From: Planctomycetota bacterium
GTDB lineage: Bacteria; Planctomycetota; Phycisphaerae; UBA1845; UTPLA1
Assembly (NCBI GenBank): GCA_003576905.1
Contig: QEVG01000012.1
Coordinates: 31,458-95,457, forward strand
Length of the DNA: 64,000 nucleotides
Reading direction: 5' to 3'
Positions 52,502 to 62,731 of the stretch are shown one piece after another. Made by a program: the position numbers and the translations under genes. The notes below the pieces were generated by a model, which had not been told where the DNA came from, did not search any database, and was given only the letters and a program-made list of their open reading frames with translations. Each line of letters begins with the position of its first letter. Within the stretch, counting starts at the first letter, position 1.

Positions 52502-53033
52502 CCAGCATGCGGACCTTCACGTCGTGGTGGGCCGCCGGGATGTTGTCCACGACCTGGATCTCCAGCGCGAATGCGCACGTGATCGCCTTGGGCCCGAGCT
52601 TTCCGAGAAATCGGTCGTAAAAGCCGCGCCCCCGGCCCAGTCGATTCCCGAACGGATCGAACCCCAGCCCTGGCACAATCACGAGGTCGATCAGTTCGAT
52701 CGGGATCGGCATGCCGCGAATCGGCTCGCGGATTCCGAACTGGTTGCTGCCGATGTCCTCGTCGAGATTGCGAATCTCGATCGGCATCATCTGCCGACTT
52801 TCCCAGAGAACCTGAGGGGCAACGACCTTTTTACGGTCCTGCCACGCCTGAAGCACGATGGCCGTCGTGTCCGCCTCGTGGGGCAGGCTCAGGTAGATCA
52901 TCATGATCTCGGCGCGGCGGTACTCCGGCTGCTGAAACAGCAGTTCCGCGGCGCGCTGAGATTGTTGACGGATCTCCTCGGGGGGAAGGGCGGCCAGCTC
53001 GGCCCGGAGTTTGCTGCGTAGTTCCTTTTTCAC
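52467..53033 (-). CDS. 5-formyltetrahydrofolate cyclo-ligase
   Basis: A 188-residue enzyme that uses ATP to convert 5-formyl-THF to 5,10-methenyl-THF. N-terminal VKKELRSKLRAELAALPPEE is the usual basic start, IMMIYLSLPHEADTTAIV the substrate region, and GLGFDPFGNRLGRGRGFYDR the family signature with the ATP-phosphate loop. The GTG at 53033 is chosen because GAGGG lies five bases upstream and it matches the family N-terminus. An ATG at 53078 would add 15 residues and has no ribosome binding site. The 3' end overlaps that of the phosphoesterase/GIY-YIG gene. Confidence 0.93.
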   Translation of the reverse strand: MKKELRSKLRAELAALPPEEIRQQSQRAAELLFQQPEYRRAEIMMIYLSLPHEADTTAIVLQAWQDRKKVVAPQVLWESRQMMPIEIRNLDEDIGSNQFGIREPIRGMPIPIELIDLVIVPGLGFDPFGNRLGRGRGFYDRFLGKLGPKAITCAFALEIQVVDNIPAAHHDVKVRMLVTDEKVRRFDP

Positions 53034-53165
53034 CAAACCCTCGCGCGGCTGAGCCGTAGGATATAGACTGGGACCCATCGATTCAATAGCATGCCGCTCG
53101 GGAATCGCCGAACCGTTGGAAAAAAATCCGCGCCCCTGACCCCGCGACGAAATTTACCGGGATTC

Positions 53166-54296
53166 ATGACCGAGGGCGGACAACCTTTCGTGACAAGTAG
53201 CTGGACATTCTCGCTCGCCGCATTCGCCACCGGCCTCACGCTCTCCGCCGCCAGCGCGCTCCTCGTGCGGCGGTGGTCGATCACGCGCGGATTCGTCGAT
53301 GTCCCCGGCGGGCACAAGGGACATGACGCGCCCGTAGCACTCGGCGGCGGAATCGCCATCACGCTCGCGGTTCTCCTCCCCATGATCGCCGCCGTCTCCG
53401 CCGCGAACCTTCTTGTCGGTCGCCCGCCTTCCTGGCTACCGGGCGAGGTCCTCGTCCACCTCGACGGAGTTGTCAGCAAGAACTTCGTCGCCTCTGGCAT
53501 TATGATTGCGGCACTGACGATGTGTATCCTCGGCCTGGCCGATGACGCCCGGCCGATGCACCCGAGGGCGAAGTTACTTGGTCAGTTCTTGATCGCCCTC
53601 TTCCTGGTCATGGCATGCGACCTGCGTCTCATGTCGCACCTGCCCTATTGGCTCTCGGTCCTTCTCTCCCTCCTGTGGATCCTGACTCTGACCAATTCGT
53701 TCAACTTCCTCGACAACATGGACGGGCTCGCCTCCGGCGTGGGAATGATTGCCGCCGCCGTCTTTGCCATGACCGCCATGAACGCCGGGCAGCTCTTCGT
53801 CCCGGTATGCTGCTGGCTGCTGGCCGGGGCCCTCGCGGGGTTTCTGCCGCTCAATTTTCACCCCGCGCGGATGTACATGGGTGACGCCGGCAGCCTGGTG
53901 ATCGGAATGCTGCTTGCGGTGTTCACGATCCTGACGACGTTCGCGTCACCATCCCAGGGACAGAGGCCGTTCGGAGTCCTTGCGCCGCTCGTGGTGATGG
54001 CTGTGCCGCTTTACGACACCGCCAGCGTCGTATTTGTGCGGTGGCGGCTCGGCGTGCCCGTCTGGGCGGGAGACCGCCGGCACTTCTCGCATCGACTCGT
54101 CCGTCGCGGCATGAGCGTCCCCCGCGCCGTGCTCGTCATCTGGCTGGCAACATTGGTGACATCCATGCCGGCACTGCTGCTGCCGGGGGCGAGCTGGCCG
54201 CTGGCGTGGGGCGTCGTGATTCAAACCCTCCTCGTCGTGACGCTCGTCGCGCTTCTCGAAACCGGCGGCCCGCGCGATGCGGTGGACGGCAAGTGA
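53166..54296 (+). CDS. WecA/MraY-family undecaprenyl-phosphate sugar-1-phosphate transferase
   Basis: A 376-residue inner-membrane enzyme with about 10-11 helices that transfers a sugar 1-phosphate (GlcNAc-1-P in WecA) to undecaprenyl phosphate, the first step of surface-glycan synthesis. Motifs: GHDAPVALGGGIAI near the N-terminus, LGLADDARPMHPRAKLLGQF, NSFNFLDNMDGLASG and HPARMYMGDAGSLVIG. The short HFSHRLVRRGMS loop fits WecA/TagO rather than MraY. The frame is open from 53091; the ATG at 53166 (MTEGGQPF) starts just before the first helix and is preferred. It is 3 nt upstream of the O-antigen ligase-like gene. Confidence 0.9.
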   Translation: MTEGGQPFVTSSWTFSLAAFATGLTLSAASALLVRRWSITRGFVDVPGGHKGHDAPVALGGGIAITLAVLLPMIAAVSAANLLVGRPPSWLPGEVLVHLDGVVSKNFVASGIMIAALTMCILGLADDARPMHPRAKLLGQFLIALFLVMACDLRLMSHLPYWLSVLLSLLWILTLTNSFNFLDNMDGLASGVGMIAAAVFAMTAMNAGQLFVPVCCWLLAGALAGFLPLNFHPARMYMGDAGSLVIGMLLAVFTILTTFASPSQGQRPFGVLAPLVVMAVPLYDTASVVFVRWRLGVPVWAGDRRHFSHRLVRRGMSVPRAVLVIWLATLVTSMPALLLPGASWPLAWGVVIQTLLVVTLVALLETGGPRDAVDGK

Positions 54297-54299
54297 CGA

Positions 54300-56666
54300 A
54301 TGGCTCAAGGCAAACGTACATCCCTCCACGCGACACCATCCGCGGAAGCCGGTTCTGCCCTGGTCGATAAGTTCTGCCTGCTCGTCCTCCTCGCATGGAT
54401 CCCCCTGCGCGCGGTCATCGGCGAGACCCACACCTTTGAGGTTCCCAGGCTCTTTCGCCACCTCGACGTGCCCGATGCCGCGATGCCCGCCACGACCTTC
54501 GTTCTGTTCTCGGTCATCACGGCGGTCGCCGCCATAGGCGCCCTCCGCGAGTGGCGATGTCTCGAGCGGGCCGGCTCCCGAACGGGAATCGAGCTTGGCG
54601 CGGCGGTGCTGGCGGCGGCCATGGCGATCTCGACCTTTCGCGCGGGCCAGAAGCACCTTGCCCTGATCGGCAGCCTGGATTTCCTCGGCCTGCTCATCTA
54701 CGCGATGGTTCTTCGCCGGCTGCTGACAAGACCGTGGCACGTTCGGCTCACCCTCTGTGTCATCGTCGCGGCCGGAGCGGTCGTCGTCGCGAAGTGCGCC
54801 TATCAGAAGTGGATCGAGACGCCGGACACCATTCGCTATTTCGAGGAAAACCGCGCCGAACTCCTCAAGGCCGGCTCCCCGGAGCAGGCCGAGCGGCAGG
54901 CAGGTTTCCTGCACGACTACGAGCAGCGCCTTCGCGCCGGCGCGGTCACGGGCTATTTCGCCCATCCGAATGTGCTGGCCAGCTATCTCATTCTTGTCAT
55001 CATGAGCAGCCTGGCGCTCGCCGCCGACCGATGGCGGCGCGTATCCCGCCGCGCCGTGCTCGCACCAGTTGCGATTGCCGCCGCGGCGGCGGGCATGCTC
55101 GTCTGCAGCCAGAGCAAGGGAGCCGGTCTCGCCTGCGCGCTGGCGCTCGCGGTGTGCACGGGCGCCTGGGCCGTTCGGCGATGGGTCGCCGTGCATCCGC
55201 GCACGGCAGCGGCGGGCGTTTGGATCACCCTGCTGACGGGGGCGGCTCTCCTGGTCGGCGTGCTGAGTGTCCGTCCGGAGGCACTCGGCCGCTCCATGCT
55301 GTTTCGGTACTTCTACTGGCAGGGAGCAGCCCGCCTCGTTCAGGACCAGGGCCTGCTTGGCATCGGGGCCGGAAATTTCGGCCGCCTGTTCACAAGGTAC
55401 AAGGATGTGGCATGCCCCGAGGATGTCGAGGACCCGCATAGCTGGGCGGTCAAAGCGCTCGCTGAGTGGGGGGGCATCGGCCTGGCGGGTTTGCTTCTCG
55501 TCTTCGTCGGAGTGACATGGAAACTGGCATCCGGAAGGACAGCCGCACAAGCGGTGGACGGGTCTGATTCTCCGCCAGATCGAGTCCGTCCGCGCGGCGC
55601 GGGGCCAGACCCGTCGATTCCGTACCCCCCGCCCGGCGGGGCGGTGATTCTCTGGACCGCCGCGCTCGCCGCCGTTGTGTTCGCGTGGTGGGCGATTCTC
55701 ATTTCCGGTGCGCACGGAGGATACGCCGCACTCGTGCTTCATCTTCCCGCAATCGTCTGGGTCGTCGGCTTCGCTGCCGTGTCGCTGGAGCCGGGGTCAC
55801 AGCGGCGATTCGCGGAAGGGCCGCTGGGGCCGGTTCTCGCGCCGCTCGTCGCGGGACTCATCGGCTTTATCGTGCACGCCGGTGTTGACCTGGCGATGTT
55901 CAACGGGGGTGCGGCGACGAGCTTCTTCGCCCTGATTGCCGTCTGCGTGGCTGTGCGGGACTTCATGCCCGCCGGCGATCGCCCGCCGGACCAGAGCGCG
56001 CACGCGCGTGTCGGTCTGAGCACCGCGCCGCCCGTCCTTGGTGTCGTCGCCGCGATTGCGAGTCTCGCGATCGTGGTTGGGCTGGCCGTCCCCGCGGGGC
56101 AGGCCGGCCAGCTTCTGCGCGTGGGACGCACGCAATCCGCCGCGGCAGACTGGGATGGCTATCTTGCCTCACCGGGGTTCGCGGCCTATTCCCGCGCCGT
56201 GGATGCGTACCCCCTCGACGCGACGGCCCTGGACGAACTCCTGGAGCAGCTTGAGCGTAGAGTTGCCCGCGTCGAGCACGCTGATTTTGCGTTGGCGCGG
56301 ATCGATGTGATGATGCGCCGCGACGGGCAGAGCGCCGCCGCCTGGCAGCACAAGGCCACTCTTTACTACCAGCGTTATGTTCTTGGCAGCGACGTGCAGG
56401 ACCTGCAATGCGCCGTCGACGCGATGCAAGAAGCCGTCGCGGCGTACCCGACCTCTCCCACGCGGCGATTGACTCTCGCCGACTTGTACGAGAAGCTGGC
56501 CACGACGACCGGTTCAGGTGACGCACGCAAGGCCGCGGCCGAGCAATTGCGGCAGGCGTTGGAACTGGATGAGGCGCGGGATTACGTATCAAAGCCACAT
56601 CGGTTTACCGATGAAACGACTAGGATGATCCGTTCGAGAATTCATGGTCTGCAAGCCGGGCTGTGA
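54300..56666 (+). CDS. O-antigen ligase/polymerase-like protein with helical C-terminal domain
   Basis: A 788-residue membrane protein of the Wzy/WaaL superfamily. About 12-13 hydrophobic helices occupy residues 20-600. The large periplasmic loop carries GIGAGNFGRLFTRYKDVA and DPHSWAVKALAEWGGIGLAGLLL, the typical ligase motif. A soluble C-terminal domain (about 625-788) looks TPR-like (AWQHKATLYYQRYVLGSDVQ, SPTRRLTLADLYEKLATTTG). It would polymerise or transfer lipid-linked glycans in the periplasm, and its coupling with the WecA-like gene (3-nt gap) supports this. Confidence 0.85.
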   Translation: MAQGKRTSLHATPSAEAGSALVDKFCLLVLLAWIPLRAVIGETHTFEVPRLFRHLDVPDAAMPATTFVLFSVITAVAAIGALREWRCLERAGSRTGIELGAAVLAAAMAISTFRAGQKHLALIGSLDFLGLLIYAMVLRRLLTRPWHVRLTLCVIVAAGAVVVAKCAYQKWIETPDTIRYFEENRAELLKAGSPEQAERQAGFLHDYEQRLRAGAVTGYFAHPNVLASYLILVIMSSLALAADRWRRVSRRAVLAPVAIAAAAAGMLVCSQSKGAGLACALALAVCTGAWAVRRWVAVHPRTAAAGVWITLLTGAALLVGVLSVRPEALGRSMLFRYFYWQGAARLVQDQGLLGIGAGNFGRLFTRYKDVACPEDVEDPHSWAVKALAEWGGIGLAGLLLVFVGVTWKLASGRTAAQAVDGSDSPPDRVRPRGAGPDPSIPYPPPGGAVILWTAALAAVVFAWWAILISGAHGGYAALVLHLPAIVWVVGFAAVSLEPGSQRRFAEGPLGPVLAPLVAGLIGFIVHAGVDLAMFNGGAATSFFALIAVCVAVRDFMPAGDRPPDQSAHARVGLSTAPPVLGVVAAIASLAIVVGLAVPAGQAGQLLRVGRTQSAAADWDGYLASPGFAAYSRAVDAYPLDATALDELLEQLERRVARVEHADFALARIDVMMRRDGQSAAAWQHKATLYYQRYVLGSDVQDLQCAVDAMQEAVAAYPTSPTRRLTLADLYEKLATTTGSGDARKAAAEQLRQALELDEARDYVSKPHRFTDETTRMIRSRIHGLQAGL

Positions 56667-56713
56667 CCATGTGGCAGTCATCAGGCAGCGGAGCTTACTC
56701 GCAGACTCCGGTG

Positions 56714-57994
56714 TCATTCCCGCTCGGCTGCCAGCAAATCTTCATAGGTCTCTCGCCTTCGGACGACCCGATACTGATTCCCATCGACCAGTATCTCCGG
56801 CGGGTTGGGGCGCGTGTTGTAGTGGCTGGCCATGACCATGCCGTAGGCGCCGGCGGTGAAGACGGCGACGAGGTCGCCACGCTGCATCGGGGGGAGCATT
56901 CGGTCTTTCGCGAGGAAATCTCCGCTCTCGCACACCGGGCCGACAACGTCCATCAGCCGCAGGCCCGGCATGCTCACGCCCTCTCCGCGCTGCGCCGGTA
57001 CGAACCCCGCCGCCGGCGCGACCGGCCAGATGAAGTGATACGCCTCATACAGCGCCGGTCGAATAAGGTCATTCATGCCCGCGTCGACGATCAGGAAGTC
57101 CCGCTCGCCCGATTTTTTCAAATACAGCACGCGGGTCAGGAGGATCCCGGCGTTCGCTGCGATGCTCCGGCCCGGCTCCAGGATAATCTTCAGGCCGCGG
57201 CCGCGAAGCAGCGGCACGATCGCCTCGGCATACCGAACCGCCGGCGGGGCCTCGGAGGCCTTGTAATGCGCCCCGAATCCGCCGCCGATGTCCAGCGTGT
57301 CGATGGCAAAGCCATCACCACGAAGCGCATCAATCAGACCGAGTGTCTTGGTGATTGCACTTACATAGGGCTCCACGCTGTTGACGGGCGAACCAATGTG
57401 CAGGTGAATGCCCGTGAGGCGGACGGCGTCTTGCCGCCCGTAGTCATTGAACACGCGGCGGGCACGTTCCAGGTCCACGCCGAACTTGGATTCCTTCTTA
57501 CCGGTCGAGGTGTACCGGTGCGTTTTCGGGTCGACATCGGGGTTGACCCGCAGCGCGGCGTTCACACTCGCCCCGCGCAGACGGGCGATGGCGATGAGGT
57601 TCTCAAGTTCCGCTTCCGACTCGATGTTGAACCAGCCGATCCGCGCGTCGATGGCCTGGTGAATCTCCGCGTCCGTCTTGCCGACTCCGGCAAACACAAT
57701 GTTCGCCGGGTCGCCGTCGGCCGCGAGGGCCCGATACAGTTCGCCGCCCGAAACCACGTCAAACCCCGCCCCGCGTTCCCGCAGCAGGCGGCAGATGGAC
57801 AGGTTCGCGCAGCTCTTGATCGAGTAGCAGATGATCGGGCGGACTTCCGCAAACGCCTTCGCGACCGCGTCGTAGTGGTGCAGCAGGGTCGCCGTCGAAT
57901 AGACATACGCCGGCGTGCCGACGTCCTCCGAGATGCGCGCGAGCGGCACGTCTTCGCAGTGAAGTTCACCGTTCTGATAATTAAAATGATCCAT
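56714..57994 (-). CDS. lysA: Diaminopimelate decarboxylase
   Basis: A 426-residue PLP enzyme making lysine from meso-diaminopimelate. The N-terminal barrel has YSIKSCANLSI with the PLP Lys60. HIGSPVNSVEPY, the Gly-rich DIGGGFGAHY and EPGRSIAANAG follow. The C-terminal domain has GPVCESGDFLAKDR with the active-site Cys, and FTAGAYGMVMASHYNTRPNP. All key residues are present. No Shine-Dalgarno site precedes the ATG; a perfect TATAAT box lies only 11 nt upstream, so the transcript may be nearly leaderless. Confidence 0.96.
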   Translation of the reverse strand: MDHFNYQNGELHCEDVPLARISEDVGTPAYVYSTATLLHHYDAVAKAFAEVRPIICYSIKSCANLSICRLLRERGAGFDVVSGGELYRALAADGDPANIVFAGVGKTDAEIHQAIDARIGWFNIESEAELENLIAIARLRGASVNAALRVNPDVDPKTHRYTSTGKKESKFGVDLERARRVFNDYGRQDAVRLTGIHLHIGSPVNSVEPYVSAITKTLGLIDALRGDGFAIDTLDIGGGFGAHYKASEAPPAVRYAEAIVPLLRGRGLKIILEPGRSIAANAGILLTRVLYLKKSGERDFLIVDAGMNDLIRPALYEAYHFIWPVAPAAGFVPAQRGEGVSMPGLRLMDVVGPVCESGDFLAKDRMLPPMQRGDLVAVFTAGAYGMVMASHYNTRPNPPEILVDGNQYRVVRRRETYEDLLAAERE

Positions 57995-58004
57995 GGTGGG
58001 GCGA

Positions 58005-58010
58005 ATTATA
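58005..58010 (-). promoter_or_regulatory. TATAAT -10 box just upstream of lysA
   Basis: On the minus strand TATAAT occupies 58010-58005 and the lysA ATG begins at 57994. Standard spacing puts the transcription start near 57998, a leader of about four bases. The -35 region (about 58028-58033) is a poor match. Confidence 0.45.
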
Positions 58011-58132
58011 CCCGCGCAGACCTGGCCGTCGCGGTGTCCGGGTCTCGGATTGCGGCTGAGCGGGGAACTCTCTCGCGAGGTCGCCGGGATTCGACACGGA
58101 CATGCGATGCGGAAACGATTTGCCGAGGGGGG

Positions 58133-58735
58133 TCAATCGTCCGCAGGCTGCGTCGTTGGCGCGGGCCTCTTCTCCGCGTCGTCGCCGCCGGCAGTCGGCG
58201 CCACCTCCGGCTTGACGATTTGCCCAGACAGGATGCCTCCGTAGCAGTTGCCGAACCACGTGCCCGCGTAGAAATCGCGATACACCATCACGCGCGCGGA
58301 ATACGTGCCGAGACCCGGCAGGCTCATGCTGTCGAGCGTGATGATCGGCGTATCCCCCGCCCATTTGACCTGCACGGTGACGGGGATGTTGACATTCTTA
58401 TCAACGTACTTTATCCGCGCGACGATCACCCAGTAGTCCTCGCCGGCCTTCGAGACCTTGGAGATCGCGTATTCCTCCGGCCGCGGTTCCGATAGCGGCC
58501 GACCGGTCAGGGGCTTGCCCTCTTCGCCCTGCACCATCTGCCACGTCCCTTTCAGTACGCTCCCCGAGAGCATCCTCCGGAAGTTTTCCTCCAGCTCGGC
58601 CCGGCGGGCGGTTGCCGTCTGTGGTTTCTTTTCTTCTGCGGTTTTACCGTCCGTTTCGGGCTGGGCGAGGGCACTTGCCCGGAACGTGCCGACCGCCGCC
58701 ATAGTCAGAAGGGTAATTCTCCAAATGCGGGTCAT
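58133..58735 (-). CDS. Small exported protein, unknown function
   Basis: A 200-residue protein with a signal peptide (IWRITLLTMAAVGTFRASALAQ, about 4-25), a charged helical stretch, and a beta-rich domain of about 120 residues (LKGTWQMVQGEEGKPLTGRP, DYWVIVARIKYVDKNVNIPV, GTYSARVMVYRDFYAGTWFG). It ends in a Pro-rich tail with TTQPADD. I do not recognise the family for certain. GGAGG at good spacing fixes the start at 58735; the open frame further up to 58969 is ignored. It lies 138 nt upstream of lysA on the same strand. Confidence 0.8.
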   Translation of the reverse strand: MTRIWRITLLTMAAVGTFRASALAQPETDGKTAEEKKPQTATARRAELEENFRRMLSGSVLKGTWQMVQGEEGKPLTGRPLSEPRPEEYAISKVSKAGEDYWVIVARIKYVDKNVNIPVTVQVKWAGDTPIITLDSMSLPGLGTYSARVMVYRDFYAGTWFGNCYGGILSGQIVKPEVAPTAGGDDAEKRPAPTTQPADD

Positions 58736-58979
58736 AAACCGCCTCCGTATCGCGGGTTGCTCACCATGAACTGAAACGGAATTGTCATGCCGCTCTTCCG
58801 CCGCGACAAGTCCGCCGATGCGAGGCCCTTTCCACGCGCGTGCCGTCCCTGCGTCAGGACGAAATGGACGCCGCGCCCTGACCGGATATACTGGCCTGCC
58901 TTGTGAATCGACACGGACAGCCGGGCGAAACGGCATCTCGTGATGCCGCCGACGCCGCCGTATCTGCAAGGAGCATTCG

Positions 58980-61133
<2,154 letters not shown>

Positions 61134-61165
61134 GCGCCACGACCCTTCTCGGACCGAAAACGAAG

Positions 61166-61208
61166 CGGGCGGCCCCGCGCAGTCTCACGCGCGCGTGCCG
61201 CCCGTTTT
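61166..61208. terminator. Terminator between prolyl oligopeptidase and CBS genes
   Basis: CGGGCGGC (61166-61173) pairs with GCCGCCCG (61197-61204), followed by TTTT. AAAA lies upstream at 61157-61160, so it can also serve the convergent CBS gene. Confidence 0.65.
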
Positions 61209-61254
61209 CCTGCGCGGTCGCCGGGAGGCCGGCGAGGCGGTCCCGAAGGGCGGG

Positions 61255-61689
61255 TCAATTGGGTCCGTGCATGTACTGGTGGAGCCAGTGAATGGTTTCT
61301 TCCTGCTCTTTGAGTTCGCGCGCGAGGATGTCGCCGCTGGATACCATCCCCACGAGCTTCGTGCCGTCGACCACCGGCAAGTGGCGGAGCTTGTTGCGGG
61401 TCATGGCCGAGCGGCAGGCCTCGATCGTCGTGTCCGGGGAGCAGACCGCGACCTTGGTCGTCATTACTTCGGAGACCTTGACCAGCGCCGGGTCCTTCCG
61501 GGCGGCGACAACGCGACAGAGGATGTCGCGCTCGGTGAAGATGCCGGCGATCCTGTCGCCATCCATGACCATGACGCAGCCGATCCGCCGCTCGTTCATG
61601 ATCGTGGCGGCCTGAAGAACCGTGGCATCGGGCGGGACGCGGGCCACGTCGCGGCCCTTGGATTCGAGAACGTGCCTTACCAGGGACAT
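61255..61689 (-). CDS. CBS-domain pair protein
   Basis: A 144-residue protein made of two CBS motifs, a module that binds adenosine nucleotides or other ligands. CBS1 runs from about 8 to 62 (ATVLQAATIMNERRIGCVMV, AGIFTERDIL) and CBS2 from about 75 to 130 (MTTKVAVCSPDTTIEACRSA, LPVVDGTKLVGMVSSGDIL). No other domain is attached, so it is probably a stand-alone energy- or stress-sensing regulator. It is convergent with the prolyl oligopeptidase gene. Confidence 0.92.
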   Translation of the reverse strand: MSLVRHVLESKGRDVARVPPDATVLQAATIMNERRIGCVMVMDGDRIAGIFTERDILCRVVAARKDPALVKVSEVMTTKVAVCSPDTTIEACRSAMTRNKLRHLPVVDGTKLVGMVSSGDILARELKEQEETIHWLHQYMHGPN

Positions 61690-62130
61690 GTCAAGCCCTC
61701 GCTCTGAAGGACTCCGGCGTCGATGGGACGACCTGCCGCCTGATTATATCCCGCAGCCGAAAAACGCCAGCGAAAAATGGCATTGGCAATGCGCTCCTGC
61801 CCGGCGGCGGCGAGCGCGTCGCGAGGGGCGCGACGAACCGACACGGCGCGGCCGCAGTGCGTCGCCGATGGCGAAGCAGGGACGGGCGACGGAGTCCCAG
61901 GCGCGGGCGACGGGGATTTCAACCGGGTGTGATCGCTTGTTGTGCGCCGGCGCCCGGCGGCGAGAGGGCGACTCCCCGATTTTGCCAGTCGCCATTCGCC
62001 GGTCCCTCGCCGCGGCCATGAGGAATGGGTCAATCTGCGAGATTGGAGTGCAGATCATACGACACGTGTTTTCGCAGTGGTCGGGCGGGCGCTGCGCACC
62101 GCGCGCATCCTGTCGTGTGTCCGGATAAGC

Positions 62131-62235
62131 AAACCTGAATGGGGGCATGCACAAATTATTTTTTGTCCTGAAAAACCGCGTTCCTTGCGCAGGAAGGCTG
62201 AATGAAACCTGAACAACCTGAATGCGTTCAGGTTT
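62131..62235. repeat. Cluster of ACCTGAA repeats with inverted copy
   Basis: AAACCTGAAT at 62131, AAACCTGAAC at 62205 and CAACCTGAAT at 62214 are direct copies. TTCAGGTTT at 62227-62235 is an exact inverted copy that pairs with AAACCTGAA at 62205-62213. Multiple half-sites over about 100 nt look like a binding array for a transcription regulator. Confidence 0.5.
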
Positions 62236-62617
62236 GGCGCGGGGCAGGGCGCGAACGTTGAGTTGCGGGTTTCGAGAGAGAAGCATCGGGGCGTCCTCCG
62301 GGCGCGGAGCGGGCGCGGGCGATGGGCGCGGGGGCATCCGCGCGATCGTGGGCCCGTTCTCGCGGGTTATTTCCTTCCTCCTTGCTCGCCGTGCGCGCGG
62401 TGGTGATAGGCAGAAGTTGTGGGGGCGTAAGCGCGGGATTCGGAGGAGGGGTCAGGCAGCTGCGTCGCGCGCACGGTTCGGGGGGGGAGCCGCGGGGCGC
62501 TGGGATGTAATCAGAGGCGGGCCAGGTGCGCGGGGCATTCGGCGGGTGAGCGATGGACGTGAATCACAATTCATGTTGGGCCGATTGGCTCGCACACAAA
62601 GAATTGATCCGATTTTG

Positions 62618-62646
62618 TTGACTGGCCTGCGTAGATAGATTATGTT
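62618..62646 (+). promoter_or_regulatory. Sigma-70-like promoter of the RHS-like gene
   Basis: TTGACT (62618-62623), a 17-nt spacer and TATGTT (62641-62646), about 85 nt upstream of the ATG at 62732. Confidence 0.55.
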
Positions 62647-62731
62647 TTCAGTGCCTTATCGGAGGCATCGAAGCACCGGCAATGGGCAAGGGTGTTTCAG
62701 ATTCGGGCGCAGTCCTTGAGAGAGGGCCACA

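Larger units (their letters stand above)
61690..62731. other. 1042-nt region without a convincing gene
   Basis: Open frames here are short, Arg/Gly-rich and lack recognisable motifs or ribosome binding sites, so none is called. The region changes from GC-rich (61750-62030) to more AT-rich (62140-62240, 62560-62660). It contains a cluster of ACCTGAA repeats (62131-62235) and a good promoter (62618-62646) for the RHS-like gene. A small RNA or long leader is possible. Confidence 0.5.

Noticed and set aside
61744..62337. 197-residue frame on the minus strand
   Set aside because: Pro/Arg-rich, no motif, spans the repeat cluster and composition changes.
62222..62638. 138-residue frame on the + strand
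   Set aside because: Gly/Arg-rich translation, no ribosome binding site, no domain.
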